Assembly: GCF_002797495.1 (NCBI RefSeq)
Contig: NZ_PGEZ01000001.1
Location: forward strand, 186,001-250,000
From: Mumia flava
GTDB taxonomy: Bacteria > Actinomycetota > Actinomycetes > Propionibacteriales > Nocardioidaceae
Length of the DNA: 64,000 bases
Direction: 5' to 3'
Position numbers and translations under genes: made by a program. Each line of letters opens with the position of its first letter. Position 1 is the stretch's first letter. The notes below the pieces were generated by a model that ran no database searches, was not told the DNA's origin, and saw nothing but the letters and a program-made list of their open reading frames with translations. Below, piece by piece: positions 8,360 through 22,238 of the stretch.

Positions 8360-8372
8360 GTCCGGCGCTGCC

Positions 8373-9831
8373 TCAGACGACGAGGGGGCGCGCCGTCGGC
8401 GGGATCGGCGCCGGCAGCGTGGTCGAGCCGTTGAGGTACGCGTCCACGCCCGCGGCGCACGCGCGCCCCTCGGCGATCGCCCACACGATCAGCGACTGAC
8501 CGCGACCGGCGTCACCCGCGGCGAAGACGCCGGGCACATCGGTCATGTACGCGTCGTCGCGCGCCACGTTGCCGCGCTCGTCCAACGACACGCCGAGCTG
8601 TTCGACGACACCCTCGCGCTCCGGCCCGGTGAAGCCCATCGCCAGCAGGACCAGCTGCGCCGGGATCTCGCGCTCGGTCCCCTCGACCTCGGTCAGCTTC
8701 CCGTCGGCCATCTCGACCTCGACCAGGCGCAGCGACGCGACGTTGCCGTCGGCATCGCCGACGAACTGCTTCGTCGAGACCGAGTAGACCCGGTCGCCGC
8801 CCTCCTCGTGGGCGGAGGCGACGCGGTAGATCATCGGGTACGTCGGCCAGGGCTGGTGACCCGGACGGTCCTCGCCCGGCCGCGGCATGATCTCCAGCTG
8901 CACGATCGAGCGTGCCTGCTGGCGGATCGCGGTGCCGAGGCAGTCCGCGCCGGTGTCGCCGCCGCCGATGATGATGACGTCCTTGCCCTCGGCCGTGATC
9001 TGGTCGAGCACGGACTCGCCGAGCGCGACGCGGTTGGCCTGCGGAAGGTACTCCATCGCCTGGTGGATCCCACCGAGCTCGCGGCCCTCGGCAGGCAGGT
9101 CGCGCCGCACGGTCGAGCCCGTCGCGATCACCACCGCGTCGTAGCGGTCACGCAGGTCCGAGCCCGTCAGCGTCTCGCCGGCGGCCGACCCGCAGCGGAA
9201 CACCGTCCCCTCGGCCTCCATCTGCGCGACCCGGCGGTCCAGGACGGACTTCTCCATCTTGAACTCCGGGATGCCGTAGCGGAGCAGCCCGCCGGGCTTG
9301 TCGTCACGCTCGTACACCGCGACGGTGTGACCGGCACGGGTGAGCTGCTGCGCGACCGCGAGGCCCGCGGGCCCGGACCCGATCACGGCGACCGTCTTGC
9401 CGGTCAGCCACTCGGGCGGCTCCGGCACGACGCCGCCGTCGTCCCAGGCACGGTCGATGATCGCGACCTCGACGTTCTTGATCGTGACCGGGTCACGGTT
9501 GATGCCGACCACGCACGCCGTCTCGCACGGCGCCGGGCACAGCCTCCCGGTGAACTCGGGGAAGTTGTTGGTCGCGTGCAGCCGCGCCATCGCCTCCGAC
9601 CAGTCGTCGCGCCAGACCAGGTCGTTCCACTCCGGGATCAGGTTGCCCAGCGGGCAGCCGGAGTGGCAGAACGGGATCCCGCAGTCCATGCACCGCCCGG
9701 CCTGCTCGGTGATGATCGGCAGCAGCGCGCGCCCCGGGCCGCCGGGGTAGACCTCGTTCCAGTCGTGGATGCGCTCGGTGACCGGACGACGCTTCGCCAC
9801 CTCGCGCGGCGTCTTCATGAAACCCTTCGGA

Positions 9832-9839
<8 letters not shown>
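8373..9839 (-). CDS. gltD: Glutamate synthase (NADPH) small subunit
   Basis: A 488-residue flavoprotein that passes electrons from NADPH to the large subunit. The N-terminal Cys clusters [13 protein letters not shown] (from C50) and CPAPCETAC are the [4Fe-4S] ligands. The FAD motif [14 protein letters not shown] and the NADPH motif [14 protein letters not shown] follow, and the C-terminal [19 protein letters not shown] closes the FAD site. Length is typical. The GTG start at 9839 makes an 8-bp overlap with the end of gltB, so synthesis is coupled. It is the last gene of the gltBD operon; repeats and a strong hairpin follow. Confidence 0.95.
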
Positions 9840-14355
<4,516 letters not shown>

Positions 14356-14662
14356 GCAGCCCTTCTCCCGTCGTCTTCGCGTTGGCGCTGTACGGACTCC
14401 GGGCACGCGCACATGCGGGGCTCCGGAGTCCGGCAGCAAGACAAAGCAACCAAAGGGACGACCTTGGCCCTCAACATGCTGTGCCCAGGTTACATGATTG
14501 TTGCGGGCTCCCCGCCACCGGCGGCCCTGTTCAGACGATCACACCGGGGATGCGGCCGGGTCAACCGTCGCGGAGGTCCGCGGCGGCCACGTCGCGCCGT
14601 ACGGCCGGTGCGGGGCGAGTCGTACGCGTGCCCGGCGGCGGGGGTCCGGCGCCCGGGCGGTC

Positions 14663-14862
14663 GGTGAGCTGGTTCCCACCACCGTCGCTCGCGTGGGAAC
14701 CACCTCACCGCCACCCGTACGCCACCGCCCCTCCCCCGAGCCGCCGGTGAGCTGGTTCCCACCAACGGCGCTCGCGTGGGAACTCATCCACCACCCGACG
14801 GAACGCGTGGGAACCTGCTCACCGCCGCCCGGATGACGTGGGAACCACCTCACCGACGAACC
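14663..14862. repeat. Intergenic repeat cluster, family A, locus 2
   Basis: Two heads GGTGAGCTGGTTCCCAC (14663-14679 and 14746-14762) each face TGGGAAC units. Head 1 pairs with 14693-14709 at 16 of 17 positions over a 13-nt loop. Further direct TGGGAAC units start at 14777, 14808 and 14839, exactly 31 bp apart, and the one at 14777 matches the units at 2632-2722. This lies in the 668-bp gap between gltB and lgt, which holds nothing else I can recognise. Confidence 0.75.
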
Positions 14863-15023
14863 ACGGTGGGTCCGAGCCAGACGGACGTGCCGGCGAACGC
14901 GACCACGGCGACGACCGTTCGCAGGCACGATCCGGCTGACGGGACCAAGGCGGCTCGGGTGCAGGCACGTACGGGAGGGCGCGACGCCGCGCTGCGACGC
15001 CGTCGGTCGACGCGGGAGCGAGG

Positions 15024-16115
15024 TCAGGCGTCGTCGCGGCGATCGCGGTCCGACGGGGCGACCGCGGACTCCGTGCCCGACTCACCCGTGCCCGACTCGC
15101 CCGTGCCCGACTCGCCCGACTCCACGTCGTCGGTCGCGGCATCGCCTCGGGATGCGTCGTCCGGGTCGGCGACGCCGTCGACCGCGTCCCCGTCGCCGTC
15201 GGGCGTGTCCGCAGCGTCACCGCCGGCCGCACCGCCGGCTGCATCGCCTGCACCGCCGGCGGGGCCCTCGCCCTGCGGCGGCCAGCCCTCGGTCACCTGG
15301 ACGACCTTCTCCCGCTCGCCGGTCCCGGTGCGCGTGCGCCACACGAAGTAACCGATCGCGAGCGCGAACAGCACCAGCGAGGTCCACTGGTTGAGGCGCA
15401 GCCCGAGGAACTCGTGCGCGGTGTCGATCCGCACACCTTCGACGAAGAATCGTCCGAGCGTGTAGACCGCGACGTACAGCGCGGCGACCCGGCCACCGCC
15501 CAGGCGCCAGCGCCGGTCGGCCCAGATCAGGACGAAGAAGCCGACCAGGCTCCAGATCGACTCGTAGAGGAAGGTCGGGTGGAACGTCGCCTGGTCGATG
15601 TATTCGGCCGGCCGGTGCGCGGGGTCGATCTCGAGTCCCCACGGGCGGTCCGTCGGCCCTCCGTACAGCTCCTGGTTGAACCAGTTGCCCCAGCGCCCGA
15701 TCGCCTGTCCGAGCAGGATCCCGGGCGCGAGCGCATCGGCGAGCGGCAGGAACCTCACGCCGTGGCGGCGCGCACCGATGTACGCGCCGAGAGCGCCGAG
15801 CGAGATCGCGCCCCAGATCCCGAGGCCGCCCTCCCAGATGTAGAGCGCCCGGATCGGGTCGCGCCCGTCGGCGAAGTACAGCTCCGGACTCGTCAGCACG
15901 TGGTACAGCCGAGCGCCGACCAGACCGAACGGGATCGCCCAGATGGCGATGTCGGCGACCGCCCCGGGCTTGCCGCCCCGCGCCTGGAATCGCCGGTCGC
16001 CGACCCAGATCGCCGCGACGACGCCGGCGATGATGCACAGGGCGTACGCACGCAGCGGGAACGGACCGATGTGCCAGACCGACTCGGCCGGGCTGGGGAT
16101 GGACGCGACGATCAT
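15024..16115 (-). CDS. lgt: Prolipoprotein diacylglyceryl transferase
   Basis: A 363-residue membrane enzyme that attaches diacylglycerol to the lipobox cysteine of prolipoproteins. About seven membrane segments span residues 15-265. The signature IGRWGNWFNQELYGGPTD contains the family's essential Arg and Asn, and HPTFLYESIWSL is also conserved. The C-terminal ~90 residues are an unusual disordered tail rich in Gly, Ala and Asp that ends in tandem ESGTG units encoded by a 15-bp repeat near 15073-15117. The ATG at 16115 gives an ATGA overlap with trpA. Its likely substrates in this window include the two binding lipoproteins. Confidence 0.95.
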   Translation of the reverse strand: MIVASIPSPAESVWHIGPFPLRAYALCIIAGVVAAIWVGDRRFQARGGKPGAVADIAIWAIPFGLVGARLYHVLTSPELYFADGRDPIRALYIWEGGLGIWGAISLGALGAYIGARRHGVRFLPLADALAPGILLGQAIGRWGNWFNQELYGGPTDRPWGLEIDPAHRPAEYIDQATFHPTFLYESIWSLVGFFVLIWADRRWRLGGGRVAALYVAVYTLGRFFVEGVRIDTAHEFLGLRLNQWTSLVLFALAIGYFVWRTRTGTGEREKVVQVTEGWPPQGEGPAGGAGDAAGGAAGGDAADTPDGDGDAVDGVADPDDASRGDAATDDVESGESGTGESGTGESGTESAVAPSDRDRRDDA

Positions 16116-16930
16116 CGCAGCTGCTCCGTCCGTGCACGCTCGACGCCGCTGCGCAGGTCCTCGGCGAGCAGCCGGACGGCTGCCACGCCGGCGACCGGGT
16201 CGTCCGGGTGGTCCAGCAGACAGCCGACCAGCGCCGAACCGACGATCACGAGGTCGGCGAACGCGCCGATCTCCGCCGCCTGGTCGCCGTTGCTGACACC
16301 GAGCCCGATCCCGACCGGCAGGTCGGACAGCCCGCGGACCCGCTCGACGAGGCGCGGCGCCGCATCGCTGGTCGCGCCGCGGGCGCCGGTCACGCCCATC
16401 ACCGAGGTCGCGTAGAGGAAGCCCGACGAGGCCTTCGCGGTCATCGCGATCCGCTCGTCGGTCGAGGACGGCGCGACCAGGAACACGCGGTCCAGGCCGT
16501 GCGCGTCCGACGCGGCGACCCACTCCTCGGCCTCGTCCGGGATCAGGTCCGGCGTGATCAGTCCGGCACCGCCCGCCTCGGCCATCCGAGCCGAGAACCG
16601 GTCGACGCCGAGCCGCTCGACCGGGTTCCAGTAGGTCATCACCAGCGTCGGGGCGCCGGTCGCGGCGACCGCTTCCACGGTCTCGAAGAGGTCGTCGACG
16701 CGGAAGCCGTGGCGCAGGGCCGCGTCGGCGGCCTTCTGGATCGTCGGCCCGTCCATCACGGGGTCGGAGTACGGCAGGCCGATCTCGACCACGTCGACGC
16801 CGCCGTCGACCATCGCGACGATCGCGTCGATCGCGGTCTGCTTGTCCGGGAAGCCTGCGGGCAGGTAGCCGACCAGCGCCGGGCGCCCCTCGGCCCGGGT
16901 CGCCGCCAGGACGTCGTCGAGCCGGCTCAC
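16112..16930 (-). CDS. trpA: Tryptophan synthase alpha chain
   Basis: A 272-residue TIM barrel that cleaves indole-3-glycerol phosphate and channels indole to TrpB. The motifs [30 protein letters not shown] (catalytic Glu and Asp) and [10 protein letters not shown] are all present. The start is GTG at 16930, with a GGGGGAGAGGC site immediately upstream and a GTGA overlap with trpB. The longer frame upstream is a shadow of trpB. Confidence 0.96.
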   Translation of the reverse strand: MSRLDDVLAATRAEGRPALVGYLPAGFPDKQTAIDAIVAMVDGGVDVVEIGLPYSDPVMDGPTIQKAADAALRHGFRVDDLFETVEAVAATGAPTLVMTYWNPVERLGVDRFSARMAEAGGAGLITPDLIPDEAEEWVAASDAHGLDRVFLVAPSSTDERIAMTAKASSGFLYATSVMGVTGARGATSDAAPRLVERVRGLSDLPVGIGLGVSNGDQAAEIGAFADLVIVGSALVGCLLDHPDDPVAGVAAVRLLAEDLRSGVERARTEQLR

Positions 16931-18162
16931 GCCTCTCCCCCTCCGAGCAGGCCGAAGTACTCGGCAGCCGTGTGGACGTCCTTGTCGCCGCGCCCGGACA
17001 GGTTGACCACGATCGTGGCGTCCGGCCCGAGGTCCGCGGCGACCTTGAGGGCGCCGGCGATCGCGTGCGCCGACTCGATCGCCGGGATGATCCCCTCGGT
17101 CTTGCACAACAGGTCGAACGCCGCCATCGCCTCGTCGTCGGTGATCGGGGCGTACGTCGCGCGCCCGGTCTCGGCGAGCCACGCGTGCTCCGGCCCGACG
17201 CCCGGGTAGTCCAGTCCGGCGGAGATCGAGTGCGACTCGATCGTCTGGCCGTCGGCGTCCTGGAGGAGGTACGAGCGGGTGCCGTGCAGGACACCGACGT
17301 CGCCCGCGGTGATCGTCGCCGCGTGCCGTCCGGTCTCGAACCCGTCTCCGCCCGCCTCGAACCCGTACAGCCGCACCGATGGGTCGTCGACGAACCCGGC
17401 GAACAGGCCGATCGCGTTCGAGCCGCCGCCCACGCAGGCGACCGCGGCGTCCGGGAGCGCGCCGGTCAGCTCGAGGCACTGCGCACGGGCCTCGTCGCCG
17501 ATCCCGCGGGTCAGGTCGCGGACCAGCGTCGGGAACGGGTGCGCGCCCGCCGCCGTACCGAGCAGGTAGTGGGTGGACTCGACGTTCGCGACCCAGTCGC
17601 GCAGCGCCTCGTTGATCGCGTCCTTGAGCGTACGGCTGCCCGTGGTGACCGGCACGACCGTCGCGCCCAGCATCTGCATCCGGGCGACGTTCAGCGCCTG
17701 GCGCTCGGTGTCGACCTCGCCCATGTAGACGATGCACTCGAGGTCGAGGTAGGCGCACGCGGTCGCGGTGGCGACGCCGTGCTGGCCGGCGCCGGTCTCC
17801 GCGATCACCCGGTGCTTGCCCATCCGCTTGGTGAGCAGCGCCTGGCCGAGCACGTTGCGGACCTTGTGGGCGCCGGTGTGGTTCAGGTCCTCGCGCTTGA
17901 GCAGGATCCGTGCCCCGGCACGCTGCGACAGCCGCGTCGCGTCGTACAGCAGGCTCGGGACCCCGGCGTACTCGTGCATCATCCGCTCGAGCTCACCGGT
18001 GAACGTCGGGTCGGCCTGCGCCTCGCGCCAGGATCGCTCGAGCTCGTCGAGAGGCGCGATCAGCGCCTCCGGCATGAACCGGCCGCCGAAGCGGCCGAAG
18101 TGCCCACGTGCGTCGGGCACCGAGGACGGCGAGGCCTCGACCGAGGCCGATGAGGTGCTCAT
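16927..18162 (-). CDS. trpB: Tryptophan synthase beta chain
   Basis: A 411-residue PLP enzyme joining indole and serine. It opens with [12 protein letters not shown] after a short Ser-rich leader. The PLP lysine is K100 in [10 protein letters not shown], the phosphate loop is GGGSNAIG, and [13 protein letters not shown] is conserved. A GGGAGG site precedes the ATG at 18162. It lies 51 bp after trpC and overlaps trpA by 4 bp. Confidence 0.97.
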   Translation of the reverse strand: MSTSSASVEASPSSVPDARGHFGRFGGRFMPEALIAPLDELERSWREAQADPTFTGELERMMHEYAGVPSLLYDATRLSQRAGARILLKREDLNHTGAHKVRNVLGQALLTKRMGKHRVIAETGAGQHGVATATACAYLDLECIVYMGEVDTERQALNVARMQMLGATVVPVTTGSRTLKDAINEALRDWVANVESTHYLLGTAAGAHPFPTLVRDLTRGIGDEARAQCLELTGALPDAAVACVGGGSNAIGLFAGFVDDPSVRLYGFEAGGDGFETGRHAATITAGDVGVLHGTRSYLLQDADGQTIESHSISAGLDYPGVGPEHAWLAETGRATYAPITDDEAMAAFDLLCKTEGIIPAIESAHAIAGALKVAADLGPDATIVVNLSGRGDKDVHTAAEYFGLLGGGEA

Positions 18163-18213
18163 GCCCCGATCCTCCCAGACCGCCTCAACGCCACGAGGCC
18201 GGGGCGGCGCTGC

Positions 18214-19020
18214 TCAGCCGCGGTGCTGGAGCGCGGGGTGGGACCCCGCCGCCACCAGGTCGGCGACCGTCGAGCGCGGGTTGCCGCCGGTGACCAGCGT
18301 CTCGCCGACGAGGACCACCTCGGCACCGGCGCGGGCGTACTCGATCACGTCCTTGGTGTCCCGGACGCCGGACTCGGCGACCTTCACGACGCCGTCGGGG
18401 ATCCGGGGCGCGAGCCGGGAGAACGTCGTGCGGTCGACCTCGAGGGTCTTGAGGTTGCGGGCGTTGACCCCGACGAGCGCGGCACCGGCGTCGATCGCGC
18501 GCTCGACCTCCTCCTCGTCGTGCACCTCGACCAGCGGGGTCAGACCGATCGAGCGAGCCCGCTCGATCAGCGACACGAGCACGGTCTGCTCGAGCGCGGC
18601 GACGATCAGCAGCGCCATGTCGGCACCGGCGGCGCGGGCCTCCCACAGCTGGTACGACGTCGTGATGAAGTCCTTGCGCAGCACCGGGCACGCCACGCGG
18701 GCGCGGACGGCCCTGAGGTCGTCCAGGCTCCCGGAGAATCGGCGCTGCTCGGTCAGCACCGAGATCGCGGCCGCGCCGCCCGCGGCGTAGTCGACCGCGA
18801 GGGCCGCGGGGTCCTTGATCTCGGCCAGCGCTCCCTTCGAGGGGCTCGCCCGCTTGACCTCCGCGATGACCGAAACCCCGTCCGCCCGGAACGTCGGCAT
18901 CGGGTCGAGCGCGGGATCCTGCCGGGCCGCGACCTGCTTGAGGTCGTCGAGTGGAAGAGCCGTCATGCGTGCCTCGAGATCCTCCTGGACCCCGGCGATG
19001 ATCTCGTCGAGCACCGACAT
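18214..19020 (-). CDS. trpC: Indole-3-glycerol phosphate synthase
   Basis: A 268-residue TIM barrel that closes the indole ring in tryptophan synthesis. [14 protein letters not shown] (catalytic Glu and Lys), CPVLRKDFI and [11 protein letters not shown] are diagnostic. The frame runs up to 19224, but the ATG at 19020 has a good GGGAGG site and gives the usual length. A TACCCT box at 19082-19087 (minus strand) is a possible -10 for the trpCBA-lgt operon. It is a single-function TrpC, not a TrpCF fusion; no trpF is seen in the window. Confidence 0.96.
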   Translation of the reverse strand: MSVLDEIIAGVQEDLEARMTALPLDDLKQVAARQDPALDPMPTFRADGVSVIAEVKRASPSKGALAEIKDPAALAVDYAAGGAAAISVLTEQRRFSGSLDDLRAVRARVACPVLRKDFITTSYQLWEARAAGADMALLIVAALEQTVLVSLIERARSIGLTPLVEVHDEEEVERAIDAGAALVGVNARNLKTLEVDRTTFSRLAPRIPDGVVKVAESGVRDTKDVIEYARAGAEVVLVGETLVTGGNPRSTVADLVAAGSHPALQHRG

Positions 19021-19260
19021 CGCGGACCTCCCTTCCACCCGTGTGACCGACGCCCCGTCCCCGGGCCCCGGTGATGCATCCAGGGTAACGAGGCGCGGAT
19101 CACGGTCGGCGGCGGGTGGGTGTCCGTGCCCGATCGACACCGGTCGTACGGCGGTGCGTCGATGTACGCACGCACGGCTCCACCCTGTGGGCAGGGGCTC
19201 GCGGCGACAGGCCGCGACCGCCACAATGGTCGCGCCACGACACCTGCAGAAAGGGATCCC

Positions 19261-19545
19261 ATGAGCTACCCGCCTCAGCCGCCGCCCGACCCGGGTGGAG
19301 GCCCCGCGCAGCCGCGCACGTCGCAGAAGGCGGTCTGGGGTCTCGTCCTCGGCGTCCTCGGACTGCTGTGCGGCCCCCTCAGCATCGTCGGGCTCATCCT
19401 GGGTCGCCAGGCGAGGACCGAGATCGACCAGAGCGGCGGCATCGTCGGTGGACGGGGCATCGCTCAGGCAGCGGTGATCGTGAGCACCGTGGTCCTGGTC
19501 ATCTGGGTCGTCGGAACCGTGCTGCGGCTCACCGTCTGGAGCTGA
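19261..19545 (+). CDS. DUF4190-type small membrane protein
   Basis: 94 residues: a Pro/Gly-rich N-terminus (about 20 residues) followed by two hydrophobic hairpin segments, [14 protein letters not shown] and [13 protein letters not shown], joined by a loop with GRQARTEI. The layout matches DUF4190 proteins, which have no known function. An AAAGGG site lies 5 nt before the ATG at 19261; the longer frame from 19120 lacks the family start. It is divergent from trpC and converges on the RDD gene with a shared hairpin. Confidence 0.75.
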   Translation: MSYPPQPPPDPGGGPAQPRTSQKAVWGLVLGVLGLLCGPLSIVGLILGRQARTEIDQSGGIVGGRGIAQAAVIVSTVVLVIWVVGTVLRLTVWS

Positions 19546-19553
19546 GACCCGCC

Positions 19554-19601
19554 GGCCTGACGTGCCGGTCCCGCCGCGCCTGCGAGACCGGCCGTCAGGC
19601 C
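19554..19601. terminator. Bidirectional hairpin between convergent genes
   Basis: Outer arms GGCCTGACG (19554-19562) and CGTCAGGCC (19593-19601) pair perfectly, and inner CCGGTC/GACCGG adds six pairs. It covers the stop codon of the RDD gene and follows the DUF4190 gene by 9 bp. Confidence 0.6.
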
Positions 19602-20146
19602 CGGACGACGACGGAGCCGACGATCATGTCGTGCCAGGTCTGCTTCTTCTTGTCCCACAACGGCCACAGCACGTCCAGGAAGCACAGGCCGTAGAGGACG
19701 ACGAGCAGGATCCAGCGCAGCACGCCCCTGCCCGCGCCGAGCGGCTGTCCGGTCGCCATCTCGATCACCCTGATGCCGAGCACACCCTTGCCGATGCTCT
19801 GGCCCCGCGAACCCTGCCGGATGCCCTGGTTCCAGAGCTGGAAGAGCAGGGCGAGCAGCCACGCGAGGACGAGGAGCACGATCCCGAGTGCGACGAGACC
19901 ACCGTTCTCGACGTCCCCCTCGGCATCGGTGCCTCCCCCGGCCGCCAGCAGCACGCCCCCGACGACCGCCGGGATCAGCGCGATGACCGCCCCGATCAAC
20001 CCGTCGATCAGGTAGGCCCCGACACGCGACCACCAGCCGGCGTACGGGCTGGGCGGGACGTAGTCGGGCGTGGTGTAGCCGGTGCCCGGTGGCGCCGGCT
20101 GGCCGTACGGCTGCTCACCGTACGGCGGCTCCTGCTGGTGCGACAC
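19595..20146 (-). CDS. RDD family membrane protein (copy 1)
   Basis: 183 residues. A Pro/Gly/Tyr/Gln-rich N-terminus (~35 residues) leads into an RDD domain, where the arginine and aspartates lie in [13 protein letters not shown], with three hydrophobic segments and a conserved [15 protein letters not shown]. The end [16 protein letters not shown] is conserved in RDD proteins. Role unknown; some family members have been proposed as ion exchangers. A 57-bp stretch of its 3' end (19619-19675) is identical to the second copy at 20753-20809, indicating a local duplication or gene conversion. Confidence 0.85.
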   Translation of the reverse strand: MSHQQEPPYGEQPYGQPAPPGTGYTTPDYVPPSPYAGWWSRVGAYLIDGLIGAVIALIPAVVGGVLLAAGGGTDAEGDVENGGLVALGIVLLVLAWLLALLFQLWNQGIRQGSRGQSIGKGVLGIRVIEMATGQPLGAGRGVLRWILLVVLYGLCFLDVLWPLWDKKKQTWHDMIVGSVVVRA

Positions 20147-20282
20147 GGCTCCCCCGATCGCGCGGTCCGGGCGGTCCCCCGATCCGCCCTCGCCGCTCGC
20201 GTGAGCGTACTGCGGCCGCGTCGCCCCGGCACGGGGGTTTCACCGACGGGGCACGATGGTGTCACCGACGGCGGACGGCGTG

Positions 20283-20732
20283 TCAGGCTGCGAGCCACGC
20301 CCCCCAGGGGGTGTTGCGGACGACCGTGAACACCGCGAGCACCGCGAGGATCACCAACCCCGTCCGGGACGAGATCACGATCATCCGCGCGGACGGGTCG
20401 GCGAGGCGTCGCGGGATCCAGGCGACGAACGCCACCGCCAGCACCCCCACGAGCAGGACGGCGAACACGTTGCTCGACAGCGCGGCACCGAGATCGAGGT
20501 CGGTCAGGGCGTGCACGGCCCGCAGACCGCCGCACCCGGGGCAGTCCCACCCGGTCACCGTCTCGAACGGGCAGAACCCCCAGCTGCCGGGACTGTTGGG
20601 ATCACGGACGTGCAGGAGGAGCGCGGCGGTCAGGCCGGCGACGCCGACCAGCGCCGGGGCGCGGAGAGCCTGCCGACGCGACCCCAGCTCCGGCGCTGCC
20701 GGGTCGGGCGACTGCGTCGGCGGCACGGTCAC
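20283..20732 (-). CDS. DUF2752 family membrane protein
   Basis: 149 residues with about three membrane segments. The diagnostic CPF-11-CPGCGGLRA cysteine motif lies in the first third; these cysteines may bind metal or form disulfides, but no function is established. The start is GTG at 20732, chosen for the GTGA overlap with the upstream RDD gene; a second GTG two codons later is possible. The longer frame upstream is a shadow. Confidence 0.82.
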   Translation of the reverse strand: MTVPPTQSPDPAAPELGSRRQALRAPALVGVAGLTAALLLHVRDPNSPGSWGFCPFETVTGWDCPGCGGLRAVHALTDLDLGAALSSNVFAVLLVGVLAVAFVAWIPRRLADPSARMIVISSRTGLVILAVLAVFTVVRNTPWGAWLAA

Positions 20733-21406
20733 GCCTGGACCACCACCGAGCTGACGATCATGTCGTGCCAGGTCTGCTTCTTCTTGTCCCACAACGGCCA
20801 CAGCACGTCGAGGAAGCACGCGTTGAACAGGATCACCAGGAGCAGCCAGCGCAGGAAACCCTTGCCGGCACCCTGCGGCTGCGCGGTCGCGATCTCGATG
20901 ACGCGGATGCCGACGACCTGCTTGCCGAGGCTCTGCCCCTTCGTCCCCTGACGGATCCCCTGGTTCCACAGATCGAAGCCGATCGCCACGATCCCGGACA
21001 GCACGAGCAGCATCATCCCGAAGGCGAAGAGGCCGGCGTTGGTGACCTCGCTCTGCGCGGTCGTGCTCGTGCTCGTGCTCTCGGTCGTCGTCGTCACCGA
21101 GACCGCGACGAGGACGACCCCGATCACCGCCGGGATCAGGGCGAGCACCAGGACGATCAGGTAGTCGAGGAGGTACGCGCCGACCCGGGCGATCCAGCTC
21201 GCGTACGGGGTCGGCGGGACGTACTCCGGCTGCACGTAGGCAGACCCGTCCCCGCCGTACTGGCCGTACTGCGGAGGCTGCGGCGGCTGACCGTACTGCG
21301 GCTGCTGGCCGTAGCCCGAAGGAGGCTGCTGGCCGTAGCCCGGCGGCGGCTGCTGGCCCGTGCCCGGCTCGTCCCCGTGCGGTGGTGGCTGCTGCTGGTC
21401 CGACAT
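20729..21406 (-). CDS. RDD family membrane protein (copy 2)
   Basis: 225 residues. The N-terminal ~65 residues are very rich in Gln, Pro, Gly and Tyr (repeated GYGQQP), an extended low-complexity arm. The RDD domain follows, with IARVGAYLLDYLIV, a Thr/Ser-rich extracytoplasmic loop, GQSLGKQVVGIRVI and the same [12 protein letters not shown] end as copy 1. A GGGAGGGGG site precedes the ATG at 21406. It is coupled by a 4-bp overlap to the DUF2752 gene. Confidence 0.85.
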   Translation of the reverse strand: MSDQQQPPPHGDEPGTGQQPPPGYGQQPPSGYGQQPQYGQPPQPPQYGQYGGDGSAYVQPEYVPPTPYASWIARVGAYLLDYLIVLVLALIPAVIGVVLVAVSVTTTTESTSTSTTAQSEVTNAGLFAFGMMLLVLSGIVAIGFDLWNQGIRQGTKGQSLGKQVVGIRVIEIATAQPQGAGKGFLRWLLLVILFNACFLDVLWPLWDKKKQTWHDMIVSSVVVQA

Positions 21407-21426
21407 GCTTCCCCCTCCCGCCGTGC

Positions 21427-21615
21427 TCAGTGTGCCTTGGCGCCCATGCCTGCGGCGGACATGATCTTGCCGACGACCGCGGAGCCGAGCGTCAGCGCGA
21501 CACCGACCCAGAACATCACCCAGGCCGGGCCGAGCAGGAGTGCGATCCCCCCGACGGTGAAGCCGACCAGGCAGATGATGACCGCGGTCCACGCGGCCGG
21601 GGAGGAACCGTGCAT
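21427..21615 (-). CDS. HGxxPAAW family small membrane protein
   Basis: 62 residues, starting with HGSSPAAW, the motif that names this actinobacterial family. Two membrane segments follow (residues ~10-28 and 30-50), with a short basic tail. The ATG at 21615 places the motif right after the initiator Met. Family function is unknown; it is commonly found by trp genes and a Trp-operon membrane protein, as here. Confidence 0.85.
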   Translation of the reverse strand: MHGSSPAAWTAVIICLVGFTVGGIALLLGPAWVMFWVGVALTLGSAVVGKIMSAAGMGAKAH

Positions 21616-21659
21616 CGTCGAAGAGCCTCTCGTTGAGCATCGTGTCGTCGCACGACAGC

Positions 21660-22238
21660 CTAGACGGTCGGGTCCTCCCCGCGGTCCAGCGCCTTCCAGG
21701 GATCGTCGTCCGCGTCGGCGCGCTGCTGACCGATCGAGTCGTAGCGGCGGCCCATCGACGGCCAGGCCGCCCCGAGCCAGACGGTCGCCAGACCGGCCAC
21801 CGCCCCGACCGTGAGGCCGGCCGCGGCGCCCCACCGCCACCAGGTCGCCGTGGCCGCATCGGCGAGGCGCTCCTGCATCGCGGCGTCGCCGGCCATGGCG
21901 GGAGAGTCGGCGAGCGCACGCGCAAGCGCGTCGTGGACGCCGCCGGGCGCGCTCAGGACCGCGACCAGACCGACGACCGCCGCGAGCGCGACGACCGCGC
22001 CGACCGCTCGACGGACCCAGCCCGAGGACGCGAGGACCGCCACCGACCCGGCCGCGACGACCAGGCCGGTGCCGCCGACGATCCCGACGGCGTCGTTGCC
22101 GCTGACCGAGACCACGTCGCGAGCCAGCCCCTGGGTCTCGACGGTCACCCGGGCCCAGGGCTGCGACGCGCAGAACACCGCTGCGGCGCCCCCCGCCGTC
22201 CCGGCGAGGACCGTCAGCCCGTAGCCCCGCGCGCTCAC
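21660..22238 (-). CDS. Trp biosynthesis-associated membrane protein (Rv1610-like)
   Basis: 192 residues with about four membrane segments: an N-terminal one, two in the middle ([20 protein letters not shown] and [19 protein letters not shown]) and one before the tail. The extracytoplasmic [11 protein letters not shown] after the first segment is typical of the family. The C-terminus is soluble, with an [11 protein letters not shown] motif and [13 protein letters not shown]. The GTG start at 22238 gives a GTGA overlap with hisI. In mycobacteria the homologue sits between trpE and trpC; here trpE is absent and hisI takes its place. Function unknown. Confidence 0.8.
   Translation of the reverse strand: MSARGYGLTVLAGTAGGAAAVFCASQPWARVTVETQGLARDVVSVSGNDAVGIVGGTGLVVAAGSVAVLASSGWVRRAVGAVVALAAVVGLVAVLSAPGGVHDALARALADSPAMAGDAAMQERLADAATATWWRWGAAAGLTVGAVAGLATVWLGAAWPSMGRRYDSIGQQRADADDDPWKALDRGEDPTV

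Noticed and set aside
14356-14520. Glutamine or glutamate riboswitch upstream of gltB
   Set aside because: No conserved motif or convincing stem set was seen; the AT-richer stretch near 14440-14510 is more simply promoter DNA.
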